DNA of 64,000 nucleotides from Nymphaea colorata (GCF_008831285.2 NC_045138.2:2334143-2398142); one strand, 5' to 3'. Shown: positions 30,877-43,440, counted from the first letter of the stretch. Translations and numbers: made by a program. Notes: generated by a model from the letters alone, not told the origin.

Positions 30877-31230
30877 GGTAAAAAACATACACTTAGCACT
30901 TAGGTTAGGAATAAGCCAGACCCTTTGATTTTGATTTTTAAATTTTTTTTTTTTTGGCAATCTAACCTTATTGCAAAACATATACTAAGTTGATCATTTG
31001 TTAGACTTCAATGGTGTTTTTATAATAAGAAAAAATGGATGGCTCCCATGAGAATGATAATAAAAAAAAATCAACATTTTTCATTAAAACAACATGAATC
31101 AAAGAATGTTTAATATCAAAAAAGCCTTTGTAAACATATTAAAATGTTTATATTTTATTTAAAATAGTTTTAACAAAAATCAATGGGTCTGGTTTTTATC
31201 GATGACGTGAGTGTTAGGTTTTTACCAATT
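30873..31230. mobile_element. 358-bp MITE with long inverted repeats between microsatellites
   Basis: The left end is AATTGGTAAAAAACATACAC and the right end, reverse-complemented, is AATTGGTAAAAACCTAACAC. Similarity continues inward for about 55 bp (left CCAGACCCTTTGATTTT, right CCAGACCCATTGATTTT). A TA tract lies on the left and a CT-then-TA tract on the right, so a TA target (Tc1/mariner, Stowaway-like) is likely but the duplication cannot be separated from the repeats. A related end occurs at about 36077 (aaaaccaaaccctttaa). Confidence 0.65.

Positions 31231-31290
<60 letters not shown>
31231..31290. repeat. (CT)n(TA)n compound microsatellite
   Basis: A CT run with one TTT interruption and then a TA run; the same order and interruption as the left half of 8219-8355. 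Confidence 0.9.
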
Positions 31291-32451
31291 ATTCCAAAAA
31301 CTAAAAAGTTCAAAACAAGTGGTACTCTCTTGAAGAATGAATGCTGTTATTAATTCATGATAGACAGCAAAAAGGAAGCGATTTCTGCATATTTACCGGC
31401 CTTAATTGCATTAGGCAGACGAAGTGTAATTAAAGACACCACACCGTCCGATCACATGTGAGAGACAGAAGGATTTCTGGATAGAGACCTCCATGGATCC
31501 TGCTGGTAACGTTTTCTGCACTTCTGCGGTGAATGAGACAGGACAGTGACAAAACTTCAACTCAGAATCTCATGGCGGAAATTGGCGATGACCATAAGAA
31601 AAAGGAACACAAGTAAAAGCAGCGGACAGGAGAAGACACACCCTCTGCTTCCTTTTTCCCTTTTCTTTTTTCTTTGGGTTCCTTTGGAGAGAGTGAAGGT
31701 TTATGCAAGGAATAGTCTGCTGAAAAAGCAAAAGGCAAAACTTTGAAAAGAACCCGGCGCTGTTTCCTCGCCGGAAAAAGGTGTGTGCTCCTGATTGCAA
31801 CCCTCATCATAATCATTAGTGAATCTTCATCTGATGATCAACTCATCAAATTTAATGTCGTGTTTGATTTTAATTTTGAATAGTGCTGATGATCAACTTA
31901 GGAAACAGCATCTCTTGTTTGTTTTGGTTTTGCATGCTAAATGGAAGGAATCGCTTAGAGGAGCGCTTGGTTAATAGCTTAGATTTTAAATCTGAGATGA
32001 TTATGAGATCTTAAGGTTTCATAACCTTGATTCCTAGCAAAGGTTTTTGAATCATTTGTTTGAAATGCAGGAGATTAGACTATTAATTTGTTAACCTTGC
32101 ATCTTTTCATAATGGTAACAAGGACGAACCCCTCCCACAAACCAAAAAATTAAAAAAAATAAAATAAAAAAAGAAAAAAACCTAAATAGTCTTCAGGTGT
32201 ATTTTGGTAGCAAGATCATTATGTTAGTTTTTCATGAATCTATCTTTTGAGGCATTTGTTTTTCTATGAATATGGAACTTTTTGATCCTCAAGGTTCTAT
32301 GATCCTCAAGGATCTCACAAATATATTGGGGCATATTCAGAAAAGTTTTCTGAAGGGGGCACCCATTCATAGATTTTCACATACGAAGGGGCACTCATAT
32401 ATAGGACAAAGCAAATATTTGCAGATACTAATGTAAAAATAAACAAACATT

Positions 32452-32523
32452 AAGGGATGTTTGGCGAAGCTTTGATCTCCTCATTCGTCAAGCGCGATTC
32501 AGATCGCCAAACAAAAATCCTTC
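32452..32523. mobile_element. Very short (about 72 bp) inverted-repeat element
   Basis: The left reads AAGGGATGTTTGGCGAAGC and the right, reverse-complemented, reads AAGGATTTTTGTTTGGCGATC. The ends share GTTTGGCGA. It could be the collapsed remnant of a PIF/Harbinger-like MITE, which often has GTTTGG near its ends. Confidence 0.3.
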
Positions 32524-33958
32524 ATAAATTGGACAAATTTGAAAACTGAGATTCACTACTAGAAAAATCATATACGTTAAGTGCTATCAGATTCACCGCT
32601 TTCTCTTAAGTTACTACAAATAGTTAAGAAAAGAAACAAAGAAGCATAGCAGGAGCAGCAAAGGCAGAGGAAACGAAAGCGAAGAGCTGCGCCGAAACAG
32701 AGAGATTAATTTAGTGAAAGCGGGCTGGAGGCAGAGGAAAGTGGTGGGGCGCGACCCAAGTGGAAGGTATCGGGTTCTATCGAACTCGTCCTCATGAAAG
32801 AGTAGAAGCAAAGCATGTGCTGTCAGCATAGAGAACACATCAGAAGACAGAGATTAACATGACATGCCTTTTTAGATGCAGAGTCGAGATCTTTTTCTTT
32901 TTCTTTTATGAAAGTAATCGTAGATTCATAAATAAATAAGTGGCGAACTCAGAAAATTTTTTGTTGTAGGGCACTAATATATACTGATTCAAATTTTAGA
33001 TCGTGGAAATTAAAGATCTTCTAATCGAGATTCGAGAGGCACCAATATGTAACAAACTAAATCAAGTGACTGTTCGAATATGTAAATGGACTAAATGTTT
33101 GGCTCCTTCACTGTCATAAATGGTGTTCACGTTTTCTTAGTTAACCTGTATTGTAAATCTAAAATTTGAAATAGATCTTGAAAATTAAATTAGGCACGAT
33201 TAAGGCATCTAAAGCTTGACATGAGAACAACAAAAGCATATTGAAAAAAAAAATAGACTAAGTAATGCGTAAACGAATATAAAGAAAATCATATAAAGAG
33301 CAAAAAATAATTAGAACAATTGAACAAACATAAAATAAAACTAGTGAAATTCAAACATATATATGAATCTATATATATCTATCTTGGGCCGCCCACGTCA
33401 GCCCCACGCTGGCTCCACAACTGGGCATATTTATAGCATTATCACATATATCGTGTACGGGTATTATATGGTGATGAATTTTTTGAGTATAATACAATAA
33501 AGTTGTATATCTCGATAACATCTAGGGAAAATCCCGACAAATTTTTTAAAAATTAAAATATTTGATAGATCCTGAAAATTATACAAAATAAAATTAATAA
33601 AAATATGAAAAAACATGTGTAATACGTGTTTTTTCACATTTTTTATTTTATAACATTTTAAAAAAAAAGACGTTTCTAAATTGTCATTTTATATGACTGG
33701 TTTATTTCTCGATTATTATACGAGTTTTTTTTCGAATAATACGAGTTTTATGTGACAATAATTTATAGTATATTAAAACACATTTGTTTATAAATATGAC
33801 CCAATCTTTGGAACACAGTCATAGATGATTCAATGTCCAAGACATGAGACTCCATGTTATAGCCCCATTATGCAAGTGCCCTCATGGCAAGACTGCTCAG
33901 CATCTCCTATCATCAACTTTCTTTGCCGTATTATAATATATTGCTTGTTAACCTTAGG

Positions 33959-34182
33959 TTGCGTTTGATAGCTTCGAATCTTAGATTCAAGGCTGCATGA
34001 AAAAAGTGTGTTTTAGGAGATTCCCAGTTTAAACAATATGGATTTTAAATCTATGATACATGTTAAAAGCTGTGGATTTATGGTCGGATGGGAGGTGGTT
34101 TGATTTTAAATCCATGGATCTAAAATCCTAATATTTCAAATTCTCACAAATCTAGATCCTTAGTGAAACAAACACAACCCAA
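33959..34182. mobile_element. MITE-like element with GGTTGCGTTTG ends
   Basis: The left reads GGTTGCGTTTGATAG (about 33958) and the right, reverse-complemented, reads GGGTTGTGTTTGTTTC. The interior repeats gattttaaatc words in both orientations. No duplication of the target was fixed. The ends resemble PIF/Harbinger-type MITEs. Confidence 0.4.
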
Positions 34183-34485
34183 AAGTGCAGAGTTTTGACA
34201 ATCTTACTTAGTTTGATCAATTCGCATCCACTATAAGGGGATTGTTTATGTTCCATCATTATAACTAAAGCAGTGGTGAAGCCACATATTGGCTGGTGTG
34301 GGAAACTCCCACATCAACCCCATAATTTTTCTTTATTTTCATTAAATATTTACTTATTTATCTATACTAGTGTCCTTTAAAAAATGAAAGTTTTTGAAGC
34401 TCCATGAAATTAATGATTTTAAAATTTGAATTGCTTGTTTATTTCTTTATTTATCACCCAAGAAAAAATAAACACCACAAGAGCC

Positions 34486-34791
34486 TACGGGCATCGGGCC
34501 AGCACAGCCTAGTATGAACCAGGTCTGGCCCGACACGATGTTCAAAACTTGGGCTCAGGCTCTGGTTGTAATAAAAAATATTTTTAAAATATAAAATATA
34601 TTTAAAATATAATAATAATAATAATAATAGTAATAATAATAATAATAAATATTTTTAAAAAGTTATCGGGCTGGATCAAGCTCACGTCAGGCTTATCCAT
34701 GTCGGCTCATCGCTCGGGCCCGTACTGAGCCAGGTATAAGGTATCCGCCGGCAGCCTGACCCGGCCCAGCGCCACAAGACCCGGCCCAGCG
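34486..34791. mobile_element. GGGCC-rich inverted-repeat element flanked by CCACAAGAGCC
   Basis: CCACAAGAGCC occurs at 34475-34485 and 34792-34802. Between them the ends are GC-rich (left cgggcatcgggccagc; right cccggcccagcg, also its own 20-bp tandem copy) and the middle is AT-rich with an ATA microsatellite (34612-34648). The 11-bp flank may be a Mutator-like target duplication. Part of it also occurs in the right-end tandem copy, which weakens the case. Confidence 0.45.
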
Positions 34792-35400
34792 CCACAAGAG
34801 CCCTATAAGAAGGTTGGTTATAAAGGATGGCATTAACACAAACCCAACAATATTTTCCTCCCGCTCTAAGAAGGAGTGCTCGATGACCACTATTTAGGCA
34901 ACAGTAAAAGACACACCCATAAATTTGAATTTAATAAAAGGCACGCTTGAATTTTCAATATTGTTGAAGCACACCAAAATTTTGCACTTTTAATTAAAAA
35001 AAGTCTTTTATGCCTATTGAACATTAGGTTCTTATTAACTCAATCAGAGTTAATGAGATGCAATTATTAAGTTACCTTAAATTATGCATGCCTTGACACC
35101 AAAATCGGACCGCCTAAAACCCATTAAAAAGAATTTTTTTTATGCAACTAACCGCGTAGATGCAATTTTAAGAGGATTTGGTAGAAAACCTACATTAACT
35201 TGGTTAGATTTTGTGTTAGTGATCTCAAACTTTATGAATCGACAAGCTAAGATCAGTAATGTTACTACTTGTACAATATGTTCTCCAATATTCACTTTTT
35301 CACAAGTTTTTTTTCGAACATATGATCTTAGACATTTTGCACTCCATTTCGTGGTTACATTTGTGAAAATAGCCAATGAATGGGCAGAATATCCTCACAA

Positions 35401-35402
<2 letters not shown>

Positions 35403-35434
<32 letters not shown>

Positions 35435-35454
35435 AGAGAGAGAGAGAGAGAGAG
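35403..35454. repeat. (TA)n(GA)n compound microsatellite
   Basis: A TA run followed by a GA run, like the right half of the 8219-8355 palindrome. Confidence 0.9.
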
Positions 35455-36053
35455 GGAGGAAATTTTATGATTTTCCTTTTAGAATTTTGGACAGTCGATG
35501 GATGACTAGAAAATTTAATGTCGTCGCTAAAAGTCTTTAGCAACAAGGTATTAGTGACTGTTTATTGTGTCCAATAGTTTATGATGCTTTTAGTGACACA
35601 CAATTTATTCTCCTGCTTTTAGAGCCCGACTTCAGAATGAACCAGTAGAATATGCTCGAATTATCCAAACCTGCAAGATAAAAAAGACACTGAAGTCTCA
35701 TTATACATCAAATTTTACAATATAGGTTTTTATTCTTTGCATTCATATTACATTCAACATTTGTTTCAAGATCGGACAACAAAAACGACATATACATGTA
35801 TATAATTCTAAACTGTCAAATAATAGATGACTAAAAATTTAAACTTTGTTATTGAGATGTTAAAAGCACCATATACTATCACTACACTATTAATCATCAA
35901 TAATGCCTTTATAGCAACTGATTTAAATTTATAATTCAAAACATCATACATAGTTGTTGAAGGCACCATCAACTGTCACTACATCTAGATCATCACTAGT
36001 GCCTTTTGTAAAGATTGGTTTTTAATCTTTTAAACATTTGACATGATATATAT

Positions 36054-36214
36054 AAAGAGAGAGAGAGAGAGAAAGATTAGTAAAACTAGATACTTAGGTC
36101 AAGGATAAAAAAACCAAACCCTTTAATTTTTTGTTAAACAATTATTTTAAATAAAATATAACCATCCTACCGTATATATATATATATAACCATATATATA
36201 TATATATATATATA
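36054..36214. repeat. (GA)n, degraded MITE end and interrupted (TA)n
   Basis: A GA run (about 36056-36073) is followed by attagtaaaactagatact and aaaccaaaccctttaa. These match the terminal region of the MITE at 30873-31230, so this looks like a second, degraded copy beginning near 36077. Interrupted TA tracts follow (36174-36214). Confidence 0.5.
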
Positions 36215-36248
36215 ACACATCACTTTGTTGAGCGATCAATGGCAATTA

Positions 36249-36376
<128 letters not shown>

Positions 36377-36409
36377 TGTGTACTCAGAATGATCTATTTG
36401 ATGTTTAAA

Positions 36410-36620
36410 TAGAAATTGAGTTTTGAACAAATATCTTCCATCCAATGTCCTTACATTTGAAAAATTATACAGATTTGGTCAAATTTAAATTCTGATTTGA
36501 ATATGAATATAAAATTCAGATACAGATCAGATCCAAATTATGAAATTAAATTTTGGATTCATATTTGGATGTATGTTTTTTCATTCACATTTGAATCTAA
36601 ATTCAAGTCCGAGCATGTGA
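36410..36620 (-). mobile_element. MITE family 2 fragment (reverse orientation)
   Basis: In reverse complement, caaatgtaaggacattggatg matches caaaatgtaaaggcattgga of the copy at 40792-41230. The following tatctgaat/gaatccaaat words also belong to that family. Both ends are missing. Confidence 0.4.
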
Positions 36621-37559
36621 ACATATGAAAAACAAATATGGTTAAAAAGTGTATCTTATTTGAACAAGTTTTTATAATGACTAAAATACCCCACGTCGTG
36701 ACGTGGTGGCTTATGATGAGTCCAAAACATAAACAGTGTGTTAGTTCGTCCTCGAACACCCAATGCAGTCTACTTTACAGGTGCTCGGGGTCCAATTGAA
36801 AAAAAAAAAAAAGGAGTGCATTGTTTCGAATTAGTGTAAGACCTGAACTCATTGTATAGAAATGGATAACTTTTAGCAAAATGATGAGACGGAAAATGGA
36901 CTTAAATTTCAACCAGCTACATGTAAAATATACAAACATGAGACTGTTTTGTGTAAATTATTAGTTCATATATACATCACTGTTTGATGGGTCTTATTTA
37001 TCCTTGGAACACAACCCGCCACCCCACAAACCCCAAAAAAAAAAAAAAATCATTTTCTAAAAAAAAGTGAAAATGCATAAAATAATCAGAAGTTCTTAAC
37101 AGCGTTATTTTTCTCCCAATCCTCTAAGGGGAAAACCTTTTATTGTTTCATTAAGTGCATGTTTGATTTAAGGCAAAAGTTTTTCCTGTGGCAAATTTTT
37201 TCTGGGGAAAACCTTTGCACTGCAAAAGCTTAATGGTGTTCAGCTAACAAAGAAAAAGGCAAAAACTTTTCTCATCTCTGATTATTTTGTCCAAAGAAAC
37301 TAGTAAAAAGATATATACAGTGGCAAAACATTTGCTTTATTTTTGAAAAAATAGAAGGGGCCACTACTTTTGGCAACCCTAATTATCAGAGCAGCCTTTG
37401 AGGGAAAAAAAAAATACCGAGTCATTTCAGAGAACATAGTAAAATGAGTGAGACCCACTACTTGGCAAAACTTTTAAAAGTTTTACCTAATCATGAAACA
37501 GGGGAAAATGAAAAAAAAAAAAAAAACTTCCAAGTCATTTTAGATCTTGGTCATAGAAA

Positions 37560-37855
37560 CTCGTTTTTTTAATATATATGAAAAAAACGAGATAAATTAA
37601 ATGGCCGTTCAAAACTACAAAAAATATTACAACTTTTTTTCACATTTTTCATTTTTTTCAGTTTTTTTAATGCCAAACAGTTTTTTTTTATTTTTTATTT
37701 GTTGTAAATCTATTTATCTTTTGATGTTTGTGTTATTAGTTTCTCAGTTATTTTATTTTTTCTTATTTTTTTAAAATTTTTAAAAATTTATCATATTTTT
37801 TTTTATTTTTTTCTTTTTTTAAGCTCGTTGTATTATACACAAGAAAAACCTGACC
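37560..37855 (-). repeat. Inverse copy of the 5035-5460 A-rich element
   Basis: In reverse complement this block follows 5040-5290 through several phrases (tgataaatttttaaa; actaataacacaaacatc; aaaagataaatagatt; aaaactgtttggcatta). Outer words ctcgtttttttaatatat (left) and gtattatacacaagaaaa (right) may be its termini. A related AT-rich block is at 33465-33770. Confidence 0.5.
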
Positions 37856-38128
37856 ACTTTGAATACTAAATCTACAGATTTCCGACTAAGGGGCATTAGT
37901 AATAAATTTAAAATTTTAAAAGATATCAACATGTAAACAAAAAATTTGCCTGATGTGCCAATATAAAAATAAGATGTCAATATAAATAAATAAATATTTT
38001 TGTCGGTTTGTGTAGGCAATTTCCCGCACCTGCCTTCGCCCCCGCATGCCATTATATCATTTTCTCAAATGGTTATGCTACCTCACTTTCTTAAGTTGCC
38101 CAATTAAAGGTCACCGCTAGAGACTCTA

Positions 38129-39098
38129 GGCCTTGAGTGAATGAAGATGTTGGGGACTTTCATGGCCAGTCATGTTTCTTTTGACAAACTCACCACAGAC
38201 ATAGAGGTGACATCTTTGTATCTTTCTTCAGAATTGTTGGTCATTCTCCTCCAATCAGATAAAAGGAAGAATAACTTTCTTCTCCTATAGGACACTTTGT
38301 CCACCGCAGGCTCGCTTCCTCCACAAACATCTTTCGCCTGAGCCAACTCCGATCACCAACAAATCCTGCCACTAGTCAAGGTTTGGGCAGACTGGCCCCT
38401 AACTCGGCCAGACTCACACTTGACTCGCCTGATTCATCTGCAGTAATTTACATTATAGTTATTTGAATACTCGACCGAGTCGACGAGTCAACTCGCTGAC
38501 CCAGTGACCCGGTCATTTGCTGATCTGAGTTTGAGTCACGGATTTGCCAACCATGCATTTAATGCACCAAAAGAATTTTAGTGGATAAGTAATCCATGAT
38601 CCATTGGGGTTTATGATACAATAAGGGAAAGAAAAGCTGACACCTTTTTTTAGATGATTTTTTCTTCTTTTTAAAGAATTATTTTTATCATTTTCAAAAT
38701 TTTTTTTTTTTTATTCTTTCTTAATATTGAAATTTCAAATTTTATAGGTTCAAGCTACTTTGAGATTTAAGTCAAAGTAAAATACTCATAATTTAGAGTG
38801 TCGCACATTCACCGCTTGCTGTCCATACAAATATTGATTGAACTGAATATTGGACTCTCATCAGTTGTAAACTATGAAACTTCAAAGTTTTGAACTGCCC
38901 ATTATAACGTTTAAAAAAAAATTGGAGAGTGAATTTACAAGTTTTAAATCCTGCATAGCTAAGTAAAATCCAAGCACGTACCCAGCAAATCTTTATAATA
39001 TCTGGAAATTGGATTTATAATATCTTGAAATTGGAAATATTCCGGATATGTGCTTGGGATCCAGAGATCAACTTGGATTATGACCTCCCTGGATTGGA
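38129..39098. repeat. First copy of a diverged, roughly 1.4-kb tandem duplication
   Basis: Segment A (38129-38345; begins ggccttgag, contains tttcatgg and gtcatgtttcttt) and segment B (38957-39098; contains taaaatccaagcacgtaccc and ttggattatgacctccct) recur in the same order at 39480-39692 and 40383-40501. Non-coding. Copy 1 has an insertion between A and B that includes a gactcgac/gagtcg block (about 38365-38560). Confidence 0.65.
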
Positions 39099-39479
39099 TG
39101 CAGCAACACATTAGAGGCCGGATTGGGATCAAAATAAATACAGGAGAAAAGGACAAAATTTGCACACTAAATCTTGACCATTTCCAGCCAGAAATTTATC
39201 ATCACCAGTCTATTTTTATCCCATATCTTGCATGTCTTTTCATTGGTCACGATTCTTAACGTCATCGCGATTGGGATTTTTATCCCACTTTTCTATGGTG
39301 AAAAAAAAAAAAATTTGATTGTTGATGATTCAGTCATTCAATATTTTACAGCACCCCGCAGTAAAAAATTGCCCTTGGTTCACCTTCTAGCAACAGTCAG
39401 AGTTGGCCTGAATCGGCTTATGCCAATTGAATCGGTCAGAAACTGAATTAATTCTTGCCTTAGTGATCAAGAAAGCAGA

Positions 39480-40501
39480 GGCCTTGTATGAAGATGTTGG
39501 TGCCTTTCATGGCAAGTCATGTTTCTTTTTGACAAACTCATCCCAGACAAAGAGGTGACTTGTTTGTATTTTTCTTCAGCATGTGTGGTCATTCTCCTCC
39601 AGTGGGAAACCAATCTAATAGTCTGATAAAGAAAGAAAGAATGATTTTCTTCTGGGCAGCCTCCCTTGCTCCGCGAACATCTTTCTCCCGAGGTATGCAT
39701 CGGGTTTGGAGGCAAGGGAATCCCCTCTGCTTCCTTTTTGCCCTCGAAGTTCAGCGTTAATTCAGGATCTAAGTAGGAAGTGACATACCAATCAACTAGA
39801 GTATCACACATCCACTATTTGTAATCCAGATAAGCAGCACGATTGGTCTTTCATAAGCCCACAAGCTCAACTAATTGTGCTACGCCCCATCTAGCAGGCA
39901 CGTAGGTAGAGGTGGATCTGGGTGCAGTTAGATAGAACAACTTCAGGAGACCTGGGTCACTACCCTATGACCAGTTGAAAATTTGTTAACTATATGCTTA
40001 GGGTCCGTTTGATTGTTGGTTGAAATTTAATGTGGTAAATTTACCATGATAAATTTTTTTAGAAAAATTTAAGGATGAAATTTCTCCCTCTTCCAATCTG
40101 AAGCTCTGTTTGATTATCAGGTGAAATTTAACATGGTAAATTTAACCATGTTTGATGCTCAGGAAGAAAAAAGCGGCTGAAAATGGGGAGGCAATTGGAG
40201 GGAGGTGAAGACAGTGGCGTCGTTTGTCGATGCTCCACCCCAAGATAGAGATGGTTGTTATTGGGTTTTACAGATTGTTGTTTTTTACCATCAAAGGATT
40301 TGATTTAAAATCCAAGAGTAAAGCCTCTAATCTTAAATCTGCGGACTTCAAAGTTACATGGATTTTGACAATCCGAATTACCAGCTTAGTAAAATCCAAA
40401 CACGTACCCAACAGGTCTTTATAATATCTTGATATTGGAAATATTCTCTATATATGCTTGGGATCCACAGATCTATTTGGATTATGACCTCCCTGAATTG
40501 A
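39480..40501. repeat. Second copy of the roughly 1.4-kb tandem duplication
   Basis: A' is at 39480-39692 and B' at 40383-40501, about 1.35 and 1.43 kb from A and B. Agreement is high but with many substitutions and indels, so the duplication is old. Copy 2 has its own inserted material between A' and B', probably including a short element near 40009-40180. Confidence 0.65.
40009..40180. mobile_element. Possible GTTTGATT-ended MITE remnant
   Basis: It starts TTAGGGTCCGTTTGATTG, an end type seen in PIF/Harbinger MITEs. An internal direct repeat (gtttgattgttggttgaaat and gtttgattatcaggtgaaat) is visible. The right end is not clear. Confidence 0.3.
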
Positions 40502-40791
40502 TAGAACTTATCTTGAAGGATTCATGACGCAGACCGGCCCACTAATATATATATATATATATATATGCTTACAAATAAAAGACCAATGATATGTCGCCTA
40601 TCTGGTGGACTCTGGTCTCAACCGCATGCCCGAATTGTCATTTTCCGAAGCTTGATTCCCTGGCTGTTTTCATATAGAATCTCAAATTGGTTATTGCATG
40701 ATTTGACTCAAATTATATACATATGCTGTTAGCGGAATCGGTTGATTTGAGTCAAAATTATAGCAAACTAATTCAATGGGGCAACTGTTTT

Positions 40792-41230
40792 TAGGGATTT
40801 CAATGAATCAGATGCGAATCACATATGCTATTAACCATATCTGTTTTTTTTTTATACTCACATGTTTAGATTCGAGTATGAATGAAGAAAAGTCATATCG
40901 GAATCCAAATAGAATACAATCCCCGAACCTGATCTGTATATGATTTTTACATTCACATCTGACGTGAATCCGAAATTTGTACTAAAGTTGCTAATTTTCA
41001 AAATGTAAAGGCATTGGATGTAGGATATTTATTGAAAAGTCGATCCTATCTGACTTTGAATTTAAATCTAATCAGATATTTATGTATATTTGAATCTAAA
41101 TATGACTGGATTTCATTTCTTAAACCCGAACCCAATTCCGATATGAAATTTTTTTTTTTTTTTCATATCTGATTTTTTTCAAAATGGGTTGGTCTGATAT
41201 CCAAAGCAAAACAGATATATCGACATCCAG
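40792..41230 (+). mobile_element. MITE family 2 copy, about 439 bp, without clear duplication
   Basis: The left end is TAGGGATTTCAATGAATCAG and the right end reads cagatatatcgacatcc. Shared internal order with the copy at 45585: gaataaagaaaagtcatat (here gaatgaagaaaagtcatat), then tgcc/cattttcaaa, then the 'gcattagatacaggatatt' type word, then tttatgtatat. No target duplication could be read. Confidence 0.6.
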
Positions 41231-41915
41231 CCATATTAAGAGTACCGTACGCCGATTGTTATATTTTTTCTAAATACTTTAAGAACTTCCTTTTTTCACT
41301 TCATTTTTATTTATTTTTTTCATTTATCTTTTCCCTGATTTTTTTTTGCTAATTCCATACGATTCAGTTAAATCTTGATTATCCTGGAACCTTCCATTCC
41401 TTTTTGGAAGAATATTTCCATTTTTTTTCTTGTTGCGAAGTTAAAAGCATGCACAAATCAGAACCTTCAAGGTTCCAACTAAGAAAGTGAAAATCAGTGT
41501 TTTAGTGTACAAATTCGATATTTATTTTTTAAATGAAATCGTCGGGTAACTTTAAGCGAATTTGGATCTCCAATTCAGATTTGGAGTTAAAACCCAAATT
41601 TACTTTGATTAGACTGAGATAACTGGATAACGAATCAAACGCAAAGTTAACCAGTTCTATTAATTGGATTTCAGTTAAATTGGATCTCAAAAACTGGATC
41701 TGACCCATTCAAATCTCAAGATCGTCTGGTACATTCTCTACTTGTCCATTCAGTTGAGTTTGAGCAAATGGTTGATCTCAATGGCATAAAGCAACTCGGG
41801 TTCGAGTCTTGAAAGTTCAATTTCTATAATCTAATAACTAAACTTGTAAAGAACACACATAATCCCTAGCGGAGCCAGAAAAATTCACTGGAGGGACACT
41901 TGTTTAAAAATACTT

Positions 41916-42058
<143 letters not shown>

Positions 42059-42214
42059 AGGCTGGTGTGGGCAACTGCACACACCAATCACAATGTGGCT
42101 ACGCCACTGCTCATAAGTATCATACAACGAGGTCTCTGTTCCAAGCTCATTGTTATCGTTGCCAATTTACTTCTTAAAACACTAAAGACTACATATATGT
42201 GGTATATGTGGTGA

Positions 42215-42345
42215 GATTAGCTCGGCTCAAGCTTGACCAGCCAAGTTAATTAAGTTCAGGCTTAGTTGAGTTCTGCTAGCAAAGCTCGAGCTCATGAACT
42301 CAAGTTCAAGCCGCGCTCGAGTTCGAACTCTCCTCATGTGCAGCT
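42215..42345. repeat. CTCGAG-rich fragment of MITE family 1 type
   Basis: Dense agctcgagctcatgaactc-type words and gctcggctcaagcttgac. No terminal repeats are readable. Confidence 0.35.
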
Positions 42346-42459
42346 CCATTTATTCATGATGAAGCCATAAAACAAGATTATGAACCCTAATTGTCTGCCA
42401 TTATGAAAATTAAAGTCCAACTTAGAAAATGGGGAGAAAATGGTACCCCTCCTGGGTCT

Positions 42460-42918
42460 TGAGCTGAAATAATAAGCTTGTGTTGGGAAATTACTCTCTT
42501 TTTGAATGTGTAGAAAGTAATTCCTTTTAAGAGGACAATAAGAGGCTTTTTATGAGAACAACACATTGTTACTCCCCCGCATATCTAGGGCCGTTCAACA
42601 AGTCGAGCTCGACTCGAATTCGCTCGACAAACTTGACTTGAATTCGACTCGTTTATTAAACGAGTCGGGTTTGAGTTAAGAAATGAATTCGACAACCTAA
42701 TTGAGTCAAGCTCAAGTTAAGTGGGCTAGGCTCGGTTAAACTCCGTTAAGCTCAAGAAAAAATATATATAAATACATCTCATAAAATTATCAAAAAATTA
42801 GATTGCTCAAATGGCTATATACGTGACTGGTATGTGAGAGCTGAAAGAATAAGGTTGTGCTGTGAAACTACTCTCCTTTTGAATGTGTACGCCTTTTGGC
42901 AACAACAACACTTTGTTT
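42460..42918. repeat. Duplicated 110-bp segment flanking a family 1 MITE
   Basis: The segment 42465-42570 (gagctgaaataataagctt ... ttgaatgtgtag ... aacaacacattgttac) recurs at 42838-42918 (gagctgaaagaataaggtt ... ttgaatgtgtac ... aacaacactttgttt). Between them lies the family 1 element starting TAGGGCCGTTCAACAAG at 42586. Confidence 0.55.
42586..42750 (+). mobile_element. MITE family 1 type element, 3' end not defined
   Basis: It starts TAGGGCCGTTCAACAAGTCG and continues with gagctcgactcg, cgactcgtttattaaacga and caagctcaagttaag words. The right terminal repeat was not found. Confidence 0.45.
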
Positions 42919-43440
42919 TTGTCCCGTAAAACTGCACCTCAAAAATAGGGCAAATTGAGTTCGCTCCATTTTTTTAGTGTTCTATGAATTTGGCTTACTT
43001 TTAAGGTAGATTCATGAGACAGTAACATGCTATTGTCGCCAATCGACACTTAAAAGCATCATTTTTCTAAGACCATGACAAACGTAGTGCCTGCATTATG
43101 TGGAAATTAAAAGCAACAGCACCACTTCAGTGAGGTAAGTGGTCCGGCCACCTGGAGATAGAGAGGGAAAGAGACACCTTTTCATCACAATCTACCTATG
43201 ATAAATGTCAAGAGACATTTGATAGACACCTTTTCATAATTCACTTGTCCTTTGTATGTCTATCAGGTTCGTAAGATATGTGAATTGATCCTATCCCGTA
43301 AGTCATGTTCTCCATTTCATTGATGATTATCACGTGATCAAGCATAAAGTTGAAAAAGTAAACCATTAGCCAAGTTGACCAAACAATTCAACTCCGATAT
43401 TTATTTAGACCAAACAAAAAGTAAACCATTAGCCAAGCTT

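Noticed and set aside
35084-35470. 128-aa plus-strand ORF
   Set aside because: No recognisable domain, ends in a TA/GA microsatellite translation, lies in AT-rich repeat DNA.
39467-39811. 114-aa minus-strand ORF in the duplicated segment
   Set aside because: The frame is not kept in the other copy (38129-38345), so coding is unlikely.
41765-41825. tRNA-like words (ggcataaagcaactcgggttcgagtctt)
   Set aside because: Resembles a B box but no cloverleaf with paired acceptor and anticodon arms could be built; at most a SINE remnant.
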